A program made the position numbers and the translations under genes. Positions 1 to 7,903 of a DNA stretch of 64,000 bases are shown here, piece after piece. Numbering within the stretch: the first letter of the stretch is position 1; each line of letters starts with the position of its first letter. The stretch is from contig JALEJS010000031.1 of NCBI GenBank assembly GCA_022769545.1, forward strand, positions 52,510 to 116,509, written 5' to 3'. A model generated the notes under the pieces. It saw nothing but the letters and a program-made list of their open reading frames with translations. It searched no databases and was not told the DNA's origin. The DNA is from Blautia sp. (GTDB lineage Bacteria; Bacillota; Clostridia; Lachnospirales; Lachnospiraceae).

Positions 1-765
1 ACGGCCAGGATCCTTGAGTGCGTTGTGGTGCTGCTGTATGCCGGGAAGCGTACGCATGGGCTGTATTTCCGACCGGCGGAACTGTTCCGGGAAAGCAGGC
101 AGCTTCGGAGAGATTACTTTGCCACGGTCATATCCATGATGGTGGTGCAGGGACTGTGGGGGCTGAACAATGCCCTGCAGACAATGATCCTTGGACATCT
201 GTCAGACAGTGCCATTGCAGCCGGCAGCATTTCTTCGACACTTTATCTGCTTTTGAAATCCATGTCGGTAGGTGCAGCCTCCGCTGCAGCGATTATCGTG
301 GGGCAGACGGTGGGCTCCGGCAAATATGAAAAAGTGAAAGAATATGCAAAGACCATGCAGGTGCTGTTTCTGCTCATAGGAATCGTTTCCGGTACTCTGC
401 TGTTTTTCGTACGGATACCGGTTCTTCGGCTGTATGATCTCTCGGGGGAAACCAGGCAGCTGGCGAACACGTTCCTGATGCTGCAGTGCATTGTCTGTGT
501 GGGAATGTCTTATCAGATGCCTGTGAACAACGGGATCATCCGGGGAGGCGGAAGCCCGCAGTTTGGTGTCAAGCTGGATATCATCAGTATCTGGCTGATT
601 GTGCTGCCGGTGTCGTTTGTTATGGCCTTTGTGGTGAAGGCATCGCCGGTAGTTGTGTTCTGCTGCCTGAATGCAGACCAGGTATTTAAATGTCTTCCTT
701 CCGCAATCAAGGTGAATAAGGGACACTGGATCCGGAAGCTGACCCGGGAAGAACAGGAAATTTGA
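1..765 (+). CDS. MATE family multidrug efflux transporter, C-terminal part (cut by window start)
   Basis: The reading frame is open from base 1, so the N-terminal half lies outside the window. About 254 residues remain, with several hydrophobic segments and the small-residue-rich helices usual in MATE cation/drug antiporters, for example AASAAAIIVGQTVGSGKYEK followed by a charged loop and a new membrane helix. MATE proteins are inner-membrane exporters with 12 helices in two six-helix halves; the visible part would be the second half. It ends with a short charged cytoplasmic tail. Distinguishing MATE from other MOP-superfamily flippases such as MurJ is not certain from half a protein. Confidence 0.72.
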   Translation, partial: TARILECVVVLLYAGKRTHGLYFRPAELFRESRQLRRDYFATVISMMVVQGLWGLNNALQTMILGHLSDSAIAAGSISSTLYLLLKSMSVGAASAAAIIVGQTVGSGKYEKVKEYAKTMQVLFLLIGIVSGTLLFFVRIPVLRLYDLSGETRQLANTFLMLQCIVCVGMSYQMPVNNGIIRGGGSPQFGVKLDIISIWLIVLPVSFVMAFVVKASPVVVFCCLNADQVFKCLPSAIKVNKGHWIRKLTREEQEI

Positions 766-835
766 GTTCCGGAAATCTCCTCTTGAAAAACGAACGTATG
801 TTTGGTAATATGAGAACAGGAGGAGGCGATGGACA

Positions 836-2359
836 ATGGTAAAAGACAGAAGAGTGTATGCGGCGATTGATCTGAAATCGTTTTATGCTTCCGTGGAGTG
901 CCGGGAGAGAGGTCTGGATCCGCTGAAGACAAATCTGGTGGTGGCGGATGCCAGCCGTACGCAGAAGACAATCTGTCTTGCGGTGTCTCCTGCGCTGAAG
1001 GCATATGGAATTCCGGGCCGGCCGCGCCTGTTTGAGGTGGTGCAGAAGACCGCGCAGATCAATGCGCAGCGGAGGCTGCGTGCCCCGGGAGGAAAATTTA
1101 CAGGTGCATCTTCGGATGCGGATGAACTGCAGGCACATCCGGAATATGAACTCGCCTATATCACGGCAGTTCCGCGGATGGCACGATATATGGAATACAG
1201 CACCAGGATATACGAAATATATCTGAAATACATTGCGCCGGAAGATATCCATGTATATTCCATTGATGAGGTGATGATGGATGTGACCGATTATCTCAGG
1301 GCCTGCGGGACGGATGCCAGAGAACTGGTGCGCAGGATCATCAGAGATATTTACCGGGAGACCGGGATCACAGCCACAGCCGGAATCGGTACCAATCTGT
1401 ACCTGTGCAAGGTGGCCATGGACATTCAGGCGAAGCATGCGCCGCCGGATGAGGCAGGGGTGCGCATGGCCTGCCTGGATGAGGCATCCTACCGGCAGCA
1501 GCTGTGGGACCACCGGCCGCTGACGGATTTCTGGAGAGTCGGAAGTGGGTATGCGAAAAAGCTGGCGGAGCACGGAATGTTTACCATGGGAGATGTGGCG
1601 CGCTGTTCCATTGGAAAGTGGGACAACTATCATAATGAAGAACTGCTGTACCGCCTGTTCGGAGTGAATGCGGAGCTTCTGATCGATCATGCGTGGGGCT
1701 GGGAGCCCTGTACCATTGCAGACATTAAGGCGTACCGCCCTCAGGACAGCAGTGTGGGTTCCGGACAGGTCCTGCATTGTCCCTATGAATTTGAAAAGGC
1801 ACGTCTGGTCACACGGGAGATGGCAGAGCAGCTTGCTCTGAGTCTGGTGGAAAAACATCAGGTGACGGATCAGATGGTGCTGACGGTGGGATATGACATT
1901 GAAAATCTGAAAAGAGAAAATATTCACTACCGTGGAAAAATAAAGACCGATCACTACGGAAGAAAAGTGCCGGGACATGCCCATGGCACGGTGAATCTGC
2001 CGGACAGAACTTCTTCTGCCGGACAGATTGCGGATGCAGTGCTGGGACTGTATGACAGGATCGTGGACAGAAATCTTCTGATCCGGCGGATCACGATCTC
2101 GGCCAATAAGGTGGTGGATGAGAGTATGGCAAAAGAAAAGGAAGAATTCCGCCAGATGGGGCTGTTCGATGATTATGATGTGCCGGATCGGGAAAAGATA
2201 AGCCAAAAGGAAGCACTGGACCGGGAGCGTCGGATGCAGGAAGCCATGCTTCATATCCGGAGAAAGTTTGGGAACAATGCGATCCTGAAAGGCTCGAGCC
2301 TGCAGGAGGGAGCCACGGCCAGGATGCGGAACCAGCAGATCGGAGGTCACAGGGCCTGA
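836..2359 (+). CDS. Y-family DNA polymerase (UmuC/UvrX-like)
   Basis: 507 residues. The N-terminal IMS catalytic domain starts with AAIDLKSFYASVEC, which carries the first metal-binding Asp, and later shows HVYSIDEVMMDV with the paired Asp-Glu. These are the marks of lesion-bypass polymerases of the DinB/UmuC group. A helix-hairpin-helix region (DFWRVGSGYAKKL) and little-finger domain follow. The start is fixed by an AGGAGG just upstream at 819-826. The length and the YolD-like partner 66 bases downstream resemble the Bacillus UvrX/YqjW type more than classical DinB. Expression in such families is usually SOS-linked, but I did not find a clear LexA box here. Confidence 0.9.
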   Translation: MVKDRRVYAAIDLKSFYASVECRERGLDPLKTNLVVADASRTQKTICLAVSPALKAYGIPGRPRLFEVVQKTAQINAQRRLRAPGGKFTGASSDADELQAHPEYELAYITAVPRMARYMEYSTRIYEIYLKYIAPEDIHVYSIDEVMMDVTDYLRACGTDARELVRRIIRDIYRETGITATAGIGTNLYLCKVAMDIQAKHAPPDEAGVRMACLDEASYRQQLWDHRPLTDFWRVGSGYAKKLAEHGMFTMGDVARCSIGKWDNYHNEELLYRLFGVNAELLIDHAWGWEPCTIADIKAYRPQDSSVGSGQVLHCPYEFEKARLVTREMAEQLALSLVEKHQVTDQMVLTVGYDIENLKRENIHYRGKIKTDHYGRKVPGHAHGTVNLPDRTSSAGQIADAVLGLYDRIVDRNLLIRRITISANKVVDESMAKEKEEFRQMGLFDDYDVPDREKISQKEALDRERRMQEAMLHIRRKFGNNAILKGSSLQEGATARMRNQQIGGHRA

Positions 2360-2425
2360 CCGGGACATGCGGGCGGTTCGTGAAATGGTCTGCGCGAACG
2401 GCATCGGGCCGGAAAAGGAGGAATT

Positions 2426-2869
2426 ATGCGAAACAGCAGTGTTTATGACGACATGCTCCATCTTCCCCATCACACATCACGGACGCACCCCCATATGGAC
2501 CGTATCACCCGGGCGGCACAGTTTGCACCGTTCGCTGCGCTGACCGGACATGGGGCGGCGATTCAGGAAACGGCCAGGCTGACACAGCAAAAGAGAGAGC
2601 TGGATGAGAACAGCAGAGAACTGCTGGACTATCGGCTGCAGCTTATCCGAAGCTGCGCAGATCCCCATCCGGAGCTGTGTGTTACTTTTTTTGTTCCGGA
2701 TGAGAAAAAGGACGGCGGAAGATATGAGACCGTTCGGGGGAAACTGAAAAAAATCGACACGCAAGCCAGGATGCTTGTGATGGAGGACGGGAGAAAAATC
2801 CCCATTGCGGAAACGGAGAAAATAGAGGGAAAGCTGTTTCAGGAAGAGGGGAATCTGTGGTATGATTAA
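2426..2869 (+). CDS. YolD-like family protein
   Basis: 147 residues, preceded by AAGGAGG with good spacing. The middle part DRITRAAQFAPFAALTGHG is typical of the YolD-like family, and the C-terminal half (LKKIDTQARMLVMEDGRKI) looks like a small beta-rich domain. YolD proteins are repeatedly found next to Y-family polymerases in Firmicutes and are thought of as UmuD-like partners, though their biochemical role is not settled. Its position 66 bases after the polymerase supports co-transcription. Confidence 0.82.
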   Translation: MRNSSVYDDMLHLPHHTSRTHPHMDRITRAAQFAPFAALTGHGAAIQETARLTQQKRELDENSRELLDYRLQLIRSCADPHPELCVTFFVPDEKKDGGRYETVRGKLKKIDTQARMLVMEDGRKIPIAETEKIEGKLFQEEGNLWYD

Positions 2870-2901
2870 AAGAAAACAAAAAAGCAAAGGAGGCAGACAG
2901 T

Positions 2902-3753
2902 GTGGAACGGGCAGATATAGCGATCATCGGGACCGGACCGGCGGGAATCTCCGCGGCAATCACGGCGACGGTGCGAAATAAAAAGATACTTTTGTTTGGA
3001 AGCCGGAATCTGAGCGACAAGATCCGGAAGGCACAGGAAATCCTGAATTATCCCGGAATGCCCGGACTGACCGGGCCGGAGCTGGCGGAAAGCTTTCACA
3101 GACATCTGAAGGAACTGGATATTCCGATCACGGAGAAAAAAGTGAATGCAGTGTATGCGATGGGGGATTATTTTGGAATCCAGGCATCGGGTGAAATGTA
3201 TGAGGCATCCAGTGTGATCCTGGCAACCGGCGTTGTGATGGGGAAACCGCTGGAGGGAGAGAAAGAGCTTCTCGGAAGAGGCGTCAGTTACTGTGCGACC
3301 TGCGATGCCATGTTTTACCGGAATAAAACGGTGGCAGTGGTCGGATATCATGAGGAGGCAGAGGCGGAAGCGGATTATCTTGCGGAAATTGTGGGAAAGG
3401 TATATTATTTTCCTGTGTATAAAAAAGAACCGCATGTCAGCTGTCAGGTGGAGATCATCCGGGAAATCCCCCTTGCGGTGCTGGGAGATACCAGAGTGGA
3501 AGGACTGCGGACAAAAACAGGAGAGCATCCGGTGGATGGTGTTTTTATCCTGCGGGATGCAGTGGCACCGGAGCAGCTGGTGCCCGGGCTTTCCGGGCAT
3601 GGCGCGCACGTGGATGTGGATCTTCAGATGCGTACCGGTATCCCCGGTCTGTTTGCCTGCGGGGATCTGACCGGAAAGCCTTACCAGTATATCAAGGCGG
3701 CCGGACAGGGGAATGTGGCAGCGCTGTCGGCTGTGGCTTATCTCAGCCGGTGA
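2902..3753 (+). CDS. Thioredoxin reductase-like flavoprotein with degenerate NADPH motif
   Basis: 283 residues from a GTG start behind AAAGGAGG. The N-terminus AIIGTGPAGISAA is an FAD-binding Rossmann motif, YCATCDAMFYR holds the redox-active CxxC of thioredoxin reductases, and the C-terminal FACGDLTGKPYQYIKAAGQG is the second FAD motif. The central pyridine nucleotide domain is unusual: where TrxB has GGGDSA and a basic HRR stretch there is VVGYHEEAEAEAD and YYFPVYKKEPHVS. It is also short, at 283 residues against about 310. The gene directly precedes thioredoxin, so a role in thioredoxin reduction is likely. Ferredoxin- or flavin-dependent thioredoxin reductases of clostridia lack NADPH motifs in a similar way; that assignment is inference. 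Confidence 0.85.
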   Translation: MERADIAIIGTGPAGISAAITATVRNKKILLFGSRNLSDKIRKAQEILNYPGMPGLTGPELAESFHRHLKELDIPITEKKVNAVYAMGDYFGIQASGEMYEASSVILATGVVMGKPLEGEKELLGRGVSYCATCDAMFYRNKTVAVVGYHEEAEAEADYLAEIVGKVYYFPVYKKEPHVSCQVEIIREIPLAVLGDTRVEGLRTKTGEHPVDGVFILRDAVAPEQLVPGLSGHGAHVDVDLQMRTGIPGLFACGDLTGKPYQYIKAAGQGNVAALSAVAYLSR

Positions 3754-3784
3754 ATCAGATTGCGTGAATATGGAGGAAATGATT

Positions 3785-4090
3785 ATGATCAGAAAAATTC
3801 AGAATAACGATATGCAGGATGTTTTGAACAGTAAGACGGCAGTTATCGACTTTTCCGCACAGTGGTGCGGTCCCTGTAAAATGCTGGAGCCGGTACTCAG
3901 AGAGCTTTCCGGGGAAATGCCGGAGGTGGAATTTTTCAATGCGGATACCGATGCAAATATGGAACTGGCCATGAAGTACGGAATTCAGAGTATTCCGGCA
4001 CTGCTTCTTTTTAAAAACGGGAAGGAAGCAGGGCGTACGGTTGGCTTCCAGCCAAAGGAAAGTCTGCGCAGATTTATTGAAAATGCGTGA
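3785..4090 (+). CDS. trxA: Thioredoxin
   Basis: 101 residues. The active site is FSAQWCGPCKMLEPV, the classical WCGPC, and the cis-proline region reads YGIQSIPALLLFKNG. The start at 3785 is chosen because GGAGG at 3772-3776 sits eight bases upstream; in-frame ATGs at 3770 and 3779 are badly placed. It starts 31 bases after the reductase-like flavoprotein, so the two genes probably form a redox pair that keeps cytoplasmic thiols reduced. Confidence 0.93.
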   Translation: MIRKIQNNDMQDVLNSKTAVIDFSAQWCGPCKMLEPVLRELSGEMPEVEFFNADTDANMELAMKYGIQSIPALLLFKNGKEAGRTVGFQPKESLRRFIENA

Positions 4091-4098
4091 CAAAAGCT

Positions 4099-4126
4099 TT
4101 GCAATTCTGTGTTTTTATGGTATGCT
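4099..4126 (+). promoter_or_regulatory. Putative sigma-A promoter for the PurF-like gene
   Basis: TTGCAA at 4099-4104 and TATGCT at 4121-4126, 16 bases apart, with an extended -10 TG at 4118-4119. It lies in the 109-base gap after thioredoxin, 73 bases before the next start codon. Confidence 0.45.
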
Positions 4127-4199
4127 AACAGCGTTCCTTCCGGGAAACTGAGGATTTTCCGGAAAAATCAGACATTGTAGAGATGAGGAGAAAATTGTT

Positions 4200-5606
4200 A
4201 TGGGTGGCTTTTTTGGAGTTGCTTCACATGAAGATTGTGTGTTTGATCTGTTCTTCGGCACAGATTATCATTCACATCTTGGAACCCGAAGAGGTGGAAT
4301 GGCAGTTTACGGAGAGAAAGGCTTTGATCGTTCCATTCACAATATCGAGAATTCACCTTTCCGTACAAAATTTGAAAAAGATGTACATGAGATGAGCGGA
4401 TATTATGGGATCGGCTGCATTTCCGATTATGAGCCGCAGCCGCTGATCATCCGTTCCCATCATGGAACCTATGCTATTACGACGGTGGGAAAGATCAACA
4501 ATGCGAAGGAAATCTGTGACCAGCTGTTTGCGAACGGCAATACGCACTTTCTGGAAATGAGCGGTGGAGATATCAATCCTACTGAGCTGGTTGCCGCGAT
4601 CATCAATCAGAAGGAACATCTGGTGGAAGGGATTCAGTATGCACAGGAACTGATCGACGGTTCCATGACGCTGCTGCTCATGACACCGAAAGGAATTTAC
4701 GCTGCAAGAGATAAAATGGGCCGTACGCCGGTGGCGATCGGAAAGAAGGACGGTGCATACTGCGCCTGCTTTGAGAGCTTTGCGTATCTGAATCTGGGCT
4801 ATACCGAGTGCCGTGAGCTGGGTCCGGGAGAAATTGTTGTGTTTGATGCGGATCACCTGCAGACACTGGTACAGCCGGGAAAAGAGATGAAGATCTGTAC
4901 GTTCCTCTGGGTATATTACGGTTATCCGTCTTCTTCCTACGAGGGAATCAGCGTGGAGCGGATGCGCTATAACTGCGGCGCCGAGCTGGCGAAAAGAGAT
5001 AATGTACACCCGGATATCGTGGCAGGAGTTCCGGATTCCGGTACCGCGCATGCAGTGGGATATGCGAATCAGTCCAGGATTCCGTTCTCCAGACCCTTTA
5101 TCAAATATACACCAACCTGGCCGCGCTCGTTTATGCCGACGATACAGACGAAGCGAAATCTGATCGCGAAGATGAAACTGATTCCGGTGCATGACCTGAT
5201 CAAGGGTCAGAGTCTTCTTCTGATCGACGATTCCATTGTACGTGGTACGCAGCTGCGCGAGACCACAGAATTTCTGTACCAGAGCGGGGCTCGGGAGGTA
5301 CATATCCGACCGGCATGTCCGCCGCTGGTATATGGCTGCAAATATCTGAACTTCTCCAGATCCGCTTCCGATATGGATCTGATCACCAGACGGGTGATCG
5401 AAAAGCTGGAAGGCGGAGAGGTATCTGAGGAAACACTGAAAAAATATGTGGATCCGGATACGGAAGAATACGCAAACATGGTGGAGGAAATCCGTAAGGA
5501 ACTGAATTTTACCACACTGCGGTATCACAGACTGGATGACATGATTAAGTCGGTGGGAATTGAGCCGTGTAAGCTCTGTACCTACTGCTGGAACGGAGAG
5601 GAATAA
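4200..5606 (+). CDS. Amidophosphoribosyltransferase-like protein lacking the catalytic cysteine
   Basis: 468 residues. The fold is that of PurF, which makes phosphoribosylamine from PRPP and glutamine as the first step of purine synthesis. The PRPP-binding loop is clear (LLLIDDSIVRGTQLRET), and the N-terminal Ntn-type glutaminase domain can be followed through HSHLGTRRGGMAVYG and TYAITTVGKINNAKE. The protein however begins MGGFFGVAS: the residue that should be the N-terminal nucleophile Cys is Gly. The C-terminus ends with a cysteine cluster, CKLCTYCW, reminiscent of the iron-sulfur ligands of Bacillus-type PurF. No other pur genes are near. It is either an ammonia-dependent or regulatory paralogue, or a clade-specific form. 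GAGGAG precedes the start. Confidence 0.82.
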   Translation: MGGFFGVASHEDCVFDLFFGTDYHSHLGTRRGGMAVYGEKGFDRSIHNIENSPFRTKFEKDVHEMSGYYGIGCISDYEPQPLIIRSHHGTYAITTVGKINNAKEICDQLFANGNTHFLEMSGGDINPTELVAAIINQKEHLVEGIQYAQELIDGSMTLLLMTPKGIYAARDKMGRTPVAIGKKDGAYCACFESFAYLNLGYTECRELGPGEIVVFDADHLQTLVQPGKEMKICTFLWVYYGYPSSSYEGISVERMRYNCGAELAKRDNVHPDIVAGVPDSGTAHAVGYANQSRIPFSRPFIKYTPTWPRSFMPTIQTKRNLIAKMKLIPVHDLIKGQSLLLIDDSIVRGTQLRETTEFLYQSGAREVHIRPACPPLVYGCKYLNFSRSASDMDLITRRVIEKLEGGEVSEETLKKYVDPDTEEYANMVEEIRKELNFTTLRYHRLDDMIKSVGIEPCKLCTYCWNGEE

Positions 5607-5612
5607 AAAAAC

Positions 5613-5670
5613 GCCCGCCCGCAGACTGCATATGGGTAAGCAGACTGCGGTGCGGGCACCTGTCTTTTTT
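5613..5670. terminator. Bidirectional terminator between PurF-like gene and eamA
   Basis: GC-rich arms at 5613-5624 and 5645-5657 with one interior mismatch, followed by TTTTTT at 5665-5670. On the other strand the same stem is followed by a T-run (the A-run at 5606-5612). It separates two convergent genes. Confidence 0.75.
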
Positions 5671-5681
5671 GGAACTGTTTT

Positions 5682-6563
5682 TTATGAGGCTTCCTGGATG
5701 CGATCCTGACGGCGGTTATAGAGAAACATCAGGAAGGATGCAAAAATAATCAGACCGTAACCGAGGAAACTGTATTGATCCGGGATTTCTCCGAAAAGCA
5801 AAAAGCCCAGGATGGTCGAGAAAATGATCTGGGAATAGTCGTAAATGGAAATCTTCCGGGCCGGAGCATAGGTGTACGCTGCGGTGACGGAAAACTGTCC
5901 CCCGGCTGCAAATAATCCTGCCATCAGTAATATAACCGTCTGTTTCAGCGTCATGGGCGAAAAGCGGAACAGAATCCACGGAGCAACAAACAGGCAGGAA
6001 AAAAAGGAGAAGTAAAATACGATTACCGGTCCTTTCATTCCGAGAGAACCTAATTTACGCACCATAGTATAGGCGATGCCGGCCCCCAGGCCTCCGCAGA
6101 CGCCGATCAGTGCAGGCACAAGATTCGCGTTTGCCAGCCCCGGCTTTACGATGAACAGACAGCCGATAAAGGCGAGAGACACAAAGCCGCCCTGCCAGAT
6201 GGTCAGCTTTTCCTTCAGCAAAAGGAAGGAAAAAAGAATCGCGAAAAAGGGCGAAAGCTTATTCAGGATGGAAGCATCTGCCACCAGCAGATGATCAACT
6301 GCATAAAAGTTACAGAGAATGCCAAGTGTTCCGAAGGCACAGCGTGCCAGAAGCGGGATGCGGCATTCTTTTTTTATGGTCAGCGGAATATGTTTTTTAA
6401 AAAGGATGGAGGCTGCAAAAGCTGCAGCCACCAGATTTCTGAAAAAACTTTTTTGGATGGAGGGAATATCACCGGCCAGCCGCACACAGACGCCCATGCA
6501 GGCAAAGAAGAATGCGGACAGGATGATCATGATCATTCCCCGGAAATAATTTTCTGTTTTCAT
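5682..6563 (-). CDS. EamA/DMT family membrane transporter
   Basis: 293 residues with about ten hydrophobic segments in two repeats of five, as in the drug/metabolite transporter superfamily. The N-terminal GMIMIILSAFFFACMGVCVR and the central GLGAGIAYTMVRKL correspond to the starts of the two EamA repeats. The start codon overlaps the stop of the upstream carbamate kinase as ATGA, so translation is probably coupled. The substrate cannot be told; export of amino acids or metabolites is common for the family. Confidence 0.82.
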   Translation of the reverse strand: MKTENYFRGMIMIILSAFFFACMGVCVRLAGDIPSIQKSFFRNLVAAAFAASILFKKHIPLTIKKECRIPLLARCAFGTLGILCNFYAVDHLLVADASILNKLSPFFAILFSFLLLKEKLTIWQGGFVSLAFIGCLFIVKPGLANANLVPALIGVCGGLGAGIAYTMVRKLGSLGMKGPVIVFYFSFFSCLFVAPWILFRFSPMTLKQTVILLMAGLFAAGGQFSVTAAYTYAPARKISIYDYSQIIFSTILGFLLFGEIPDQYSFLGYGLIIFASFLMFLYNRRQDRIQEAS

Positions 6564-7495
6564 AACTTTATGATGGTACCGGTCTTTTCGCGGAATCCGT
6601 CTTTGGCATGGGGGATATCCGTGATGATGGCACGGCGTCCTTCTCCTTTTTCAATAAAAGATACACCGGCTTCGATCTTGGGGAGCATGGATCCGCGGGA
6701 GAACTGTCCGGCAGCCATATATTCTCTGGCCTGTGCCGCATTGATGGTATCCAGCTGCACCTCGTCCTCTTTTCCGAGATTCAGGCTGACCTTTTCCACG
6801 GTGGTGAGAATCAGAAGGGTATCTGCGTTCAGCTCTTCCGCCAGAAGACCGCTGGCCAGATCCTTTTCGATGATCGCGCTGGCACCGTGCAGATCAATGC
6901 CCTGCTCCATGACCGGGATTCCGCCGCCGCCGGCAGCGATGACGATCTGATCTGCCTCCACAAGGGTACGGATGGTCTCCAGCTCCACGATTTTCTGCGG
7001 TTTCGGGGAGGCCAGAATTCTGCGGTATTGTCCTTCCCCCACCTGAGTGACGTAATTTCCCTTGTTTTCTTCAGTTTCGGCCTCTTCCTGATTCAATACA
7101 CGGCCGATGATTTTTTCCGGTTCTCCGAATGCGTCATCATAGGGATCGATGACAACCTGGGTGAGGATGGTGCTTACCGGTTTATAGATTCCACGGGAAA
7201 TCAGCTCTGTGCGGATTGCATTCTGCAGATCATATCCGATATAGCCCTGGCTCATGGCAGAACATACAGACATGGGGGCAAAGGTGTAATCCGGGTGTGC
7301 CTTTCCGAATTCATTCATGGCGGTATGGATCATTCCAACCTGCGGTCCGTTGCTGTGAGAGATCACAACCCGGCAGCCGTTTTCAATCAGGTCGGCAATG
7401 GCAGCAGCGGCGTGTTTTGTGGCAACCTTCTGCTCCGGAAGGGTGGTTCCGAGGGCTCTGTGGCCCAGTGCGACAACTACGGTTTTTTCACTCAT
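6560..7495 (-). CDS. arcC: Carbamate kinase
   Basis: 311 residues, the usual length for ArcC. Motifs include VVALGHRALG at the N-terminus, VISHSNGPQVG, and IVIAAGGGGIPV, all typical of carbamate kinases of the amino acid kinase fold. The enzyme makes ATP from carbamoyl phosphate and ADP in arginine, agmatine or purine fermentation. No arcA, arcB or allantoin genes are in the window. The gene is first in a two-gene unit with the EamA transporter, which may move a related metabolite. Confidence 0.93.
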   Translation of the reverse strand: MSEKTVVVALGHRALGTTLPEQKVATKHAAAAIADLIENGCRVVISHSNGPQVGMIHTAMNEFGKAHPDYTFAPMSVCSAMSQGYIGYDLQNAIRTELISRGIYKPVSTILTQVVIDPYDDAFGEPEKIIGRVLNQEEAETEENKGNYVTQVGEGQYRRILASPKPQKIVELETIRTLVEADQIVIAAGGGGIPVMEQGIDLHGASAIIEKDLASGLLAEELNADTLLILTTVEKVSLNLGKEDEVQLDTINAAQAREYMAAGQFSRGSMLPKIEAGVSFIEKGEGRRAIITDIPHAKDGFREKTGTIIKL

Positions 7496-7543
7496 TGGAA
7501 ATACCTCGATTCATAATGATTAATAAAAAGTACGATACTCCCT

Positions 7544-7572
7544 ATTATAAGAGAAGGAAAAAAGAAATGCAA
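7544..7572 (-). promoter_or_regulatory. Putative promoter of arcC-eamA
   Basis: Reading the minus strand, TTGCAT (7572-7567) and a perfect TATAAT (7549-7544) are separated by 17 bases, 48 bases before the arcC start. Confidence 0.6.
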
Positions 7573-7593
7573 TAGAAAACAGGAGGGGAAATA

Positions 7594-7632
7594 ACAAACA
7601 GCCTTCGCGGAAACGAAGACTGCTGTTGTTTG
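7594..7632. other. Imperfect stem-loop in the arcC/murE divergent region
   Basis: Between AACAAACAG and CTGTTGTTT lies a strong CTTCG/CGAAG inner stem with loop CGGAAA. No clear T-run follows on either strand, so it is not a standard terminator. The rest of the 300-base divergent region is AT-rich with no gene visible, apart from the promoters and the CCGGG repeats near 7752-7780. Confidence 0.4.
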
Positions 7633-7800
7633 AGGGGGAGATAGAGAGTGGTTTTTCATCTATCCGAAAATCATTATAAGATTTATTTGTGTTCAAAATA
7701 TGTCATAACTATAAAAGAAACAGAAAAATTCTAAATCATTTATGAACTGTTCCGGGATGAGACCCGGGCGGACCCGGGAGGAATCACGGAAAAGGAAACA

Positions 7801-7829
7801 TTGAAAACAGCCGGGAGGTATGCTATTCT
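7801..7829 (+). promoter_or_regulatory. Putative promoter of the murE-priA operon
   Basis: TTGAAA at 7801-7806, a 17-base spacer, and TATTCT at 7824-7829 with an extended TG at 7821-7822. It lies 74 bases before the murE start. Just upstream are two GACCCGGG direct repeats (7761-7768 and 7771-7778). Confidence 0.6.
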
Positions 7830-7903
7830 ATTAAAGAATATCATTAATGTTTAATATGCCTCCCGTCTGCTATGCAGCAGGAGATGCATTGGAGGTAAAA
7901 TAC

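Noticed and set aside
707..2473. Long minus-strand open frame opposite the Y-family polymerase
   Set aside because: Product is rich in His, Arg, Ser and Pro without any recognisable motif, and it mirrors the codon pattern of a clear plus-strand gene.
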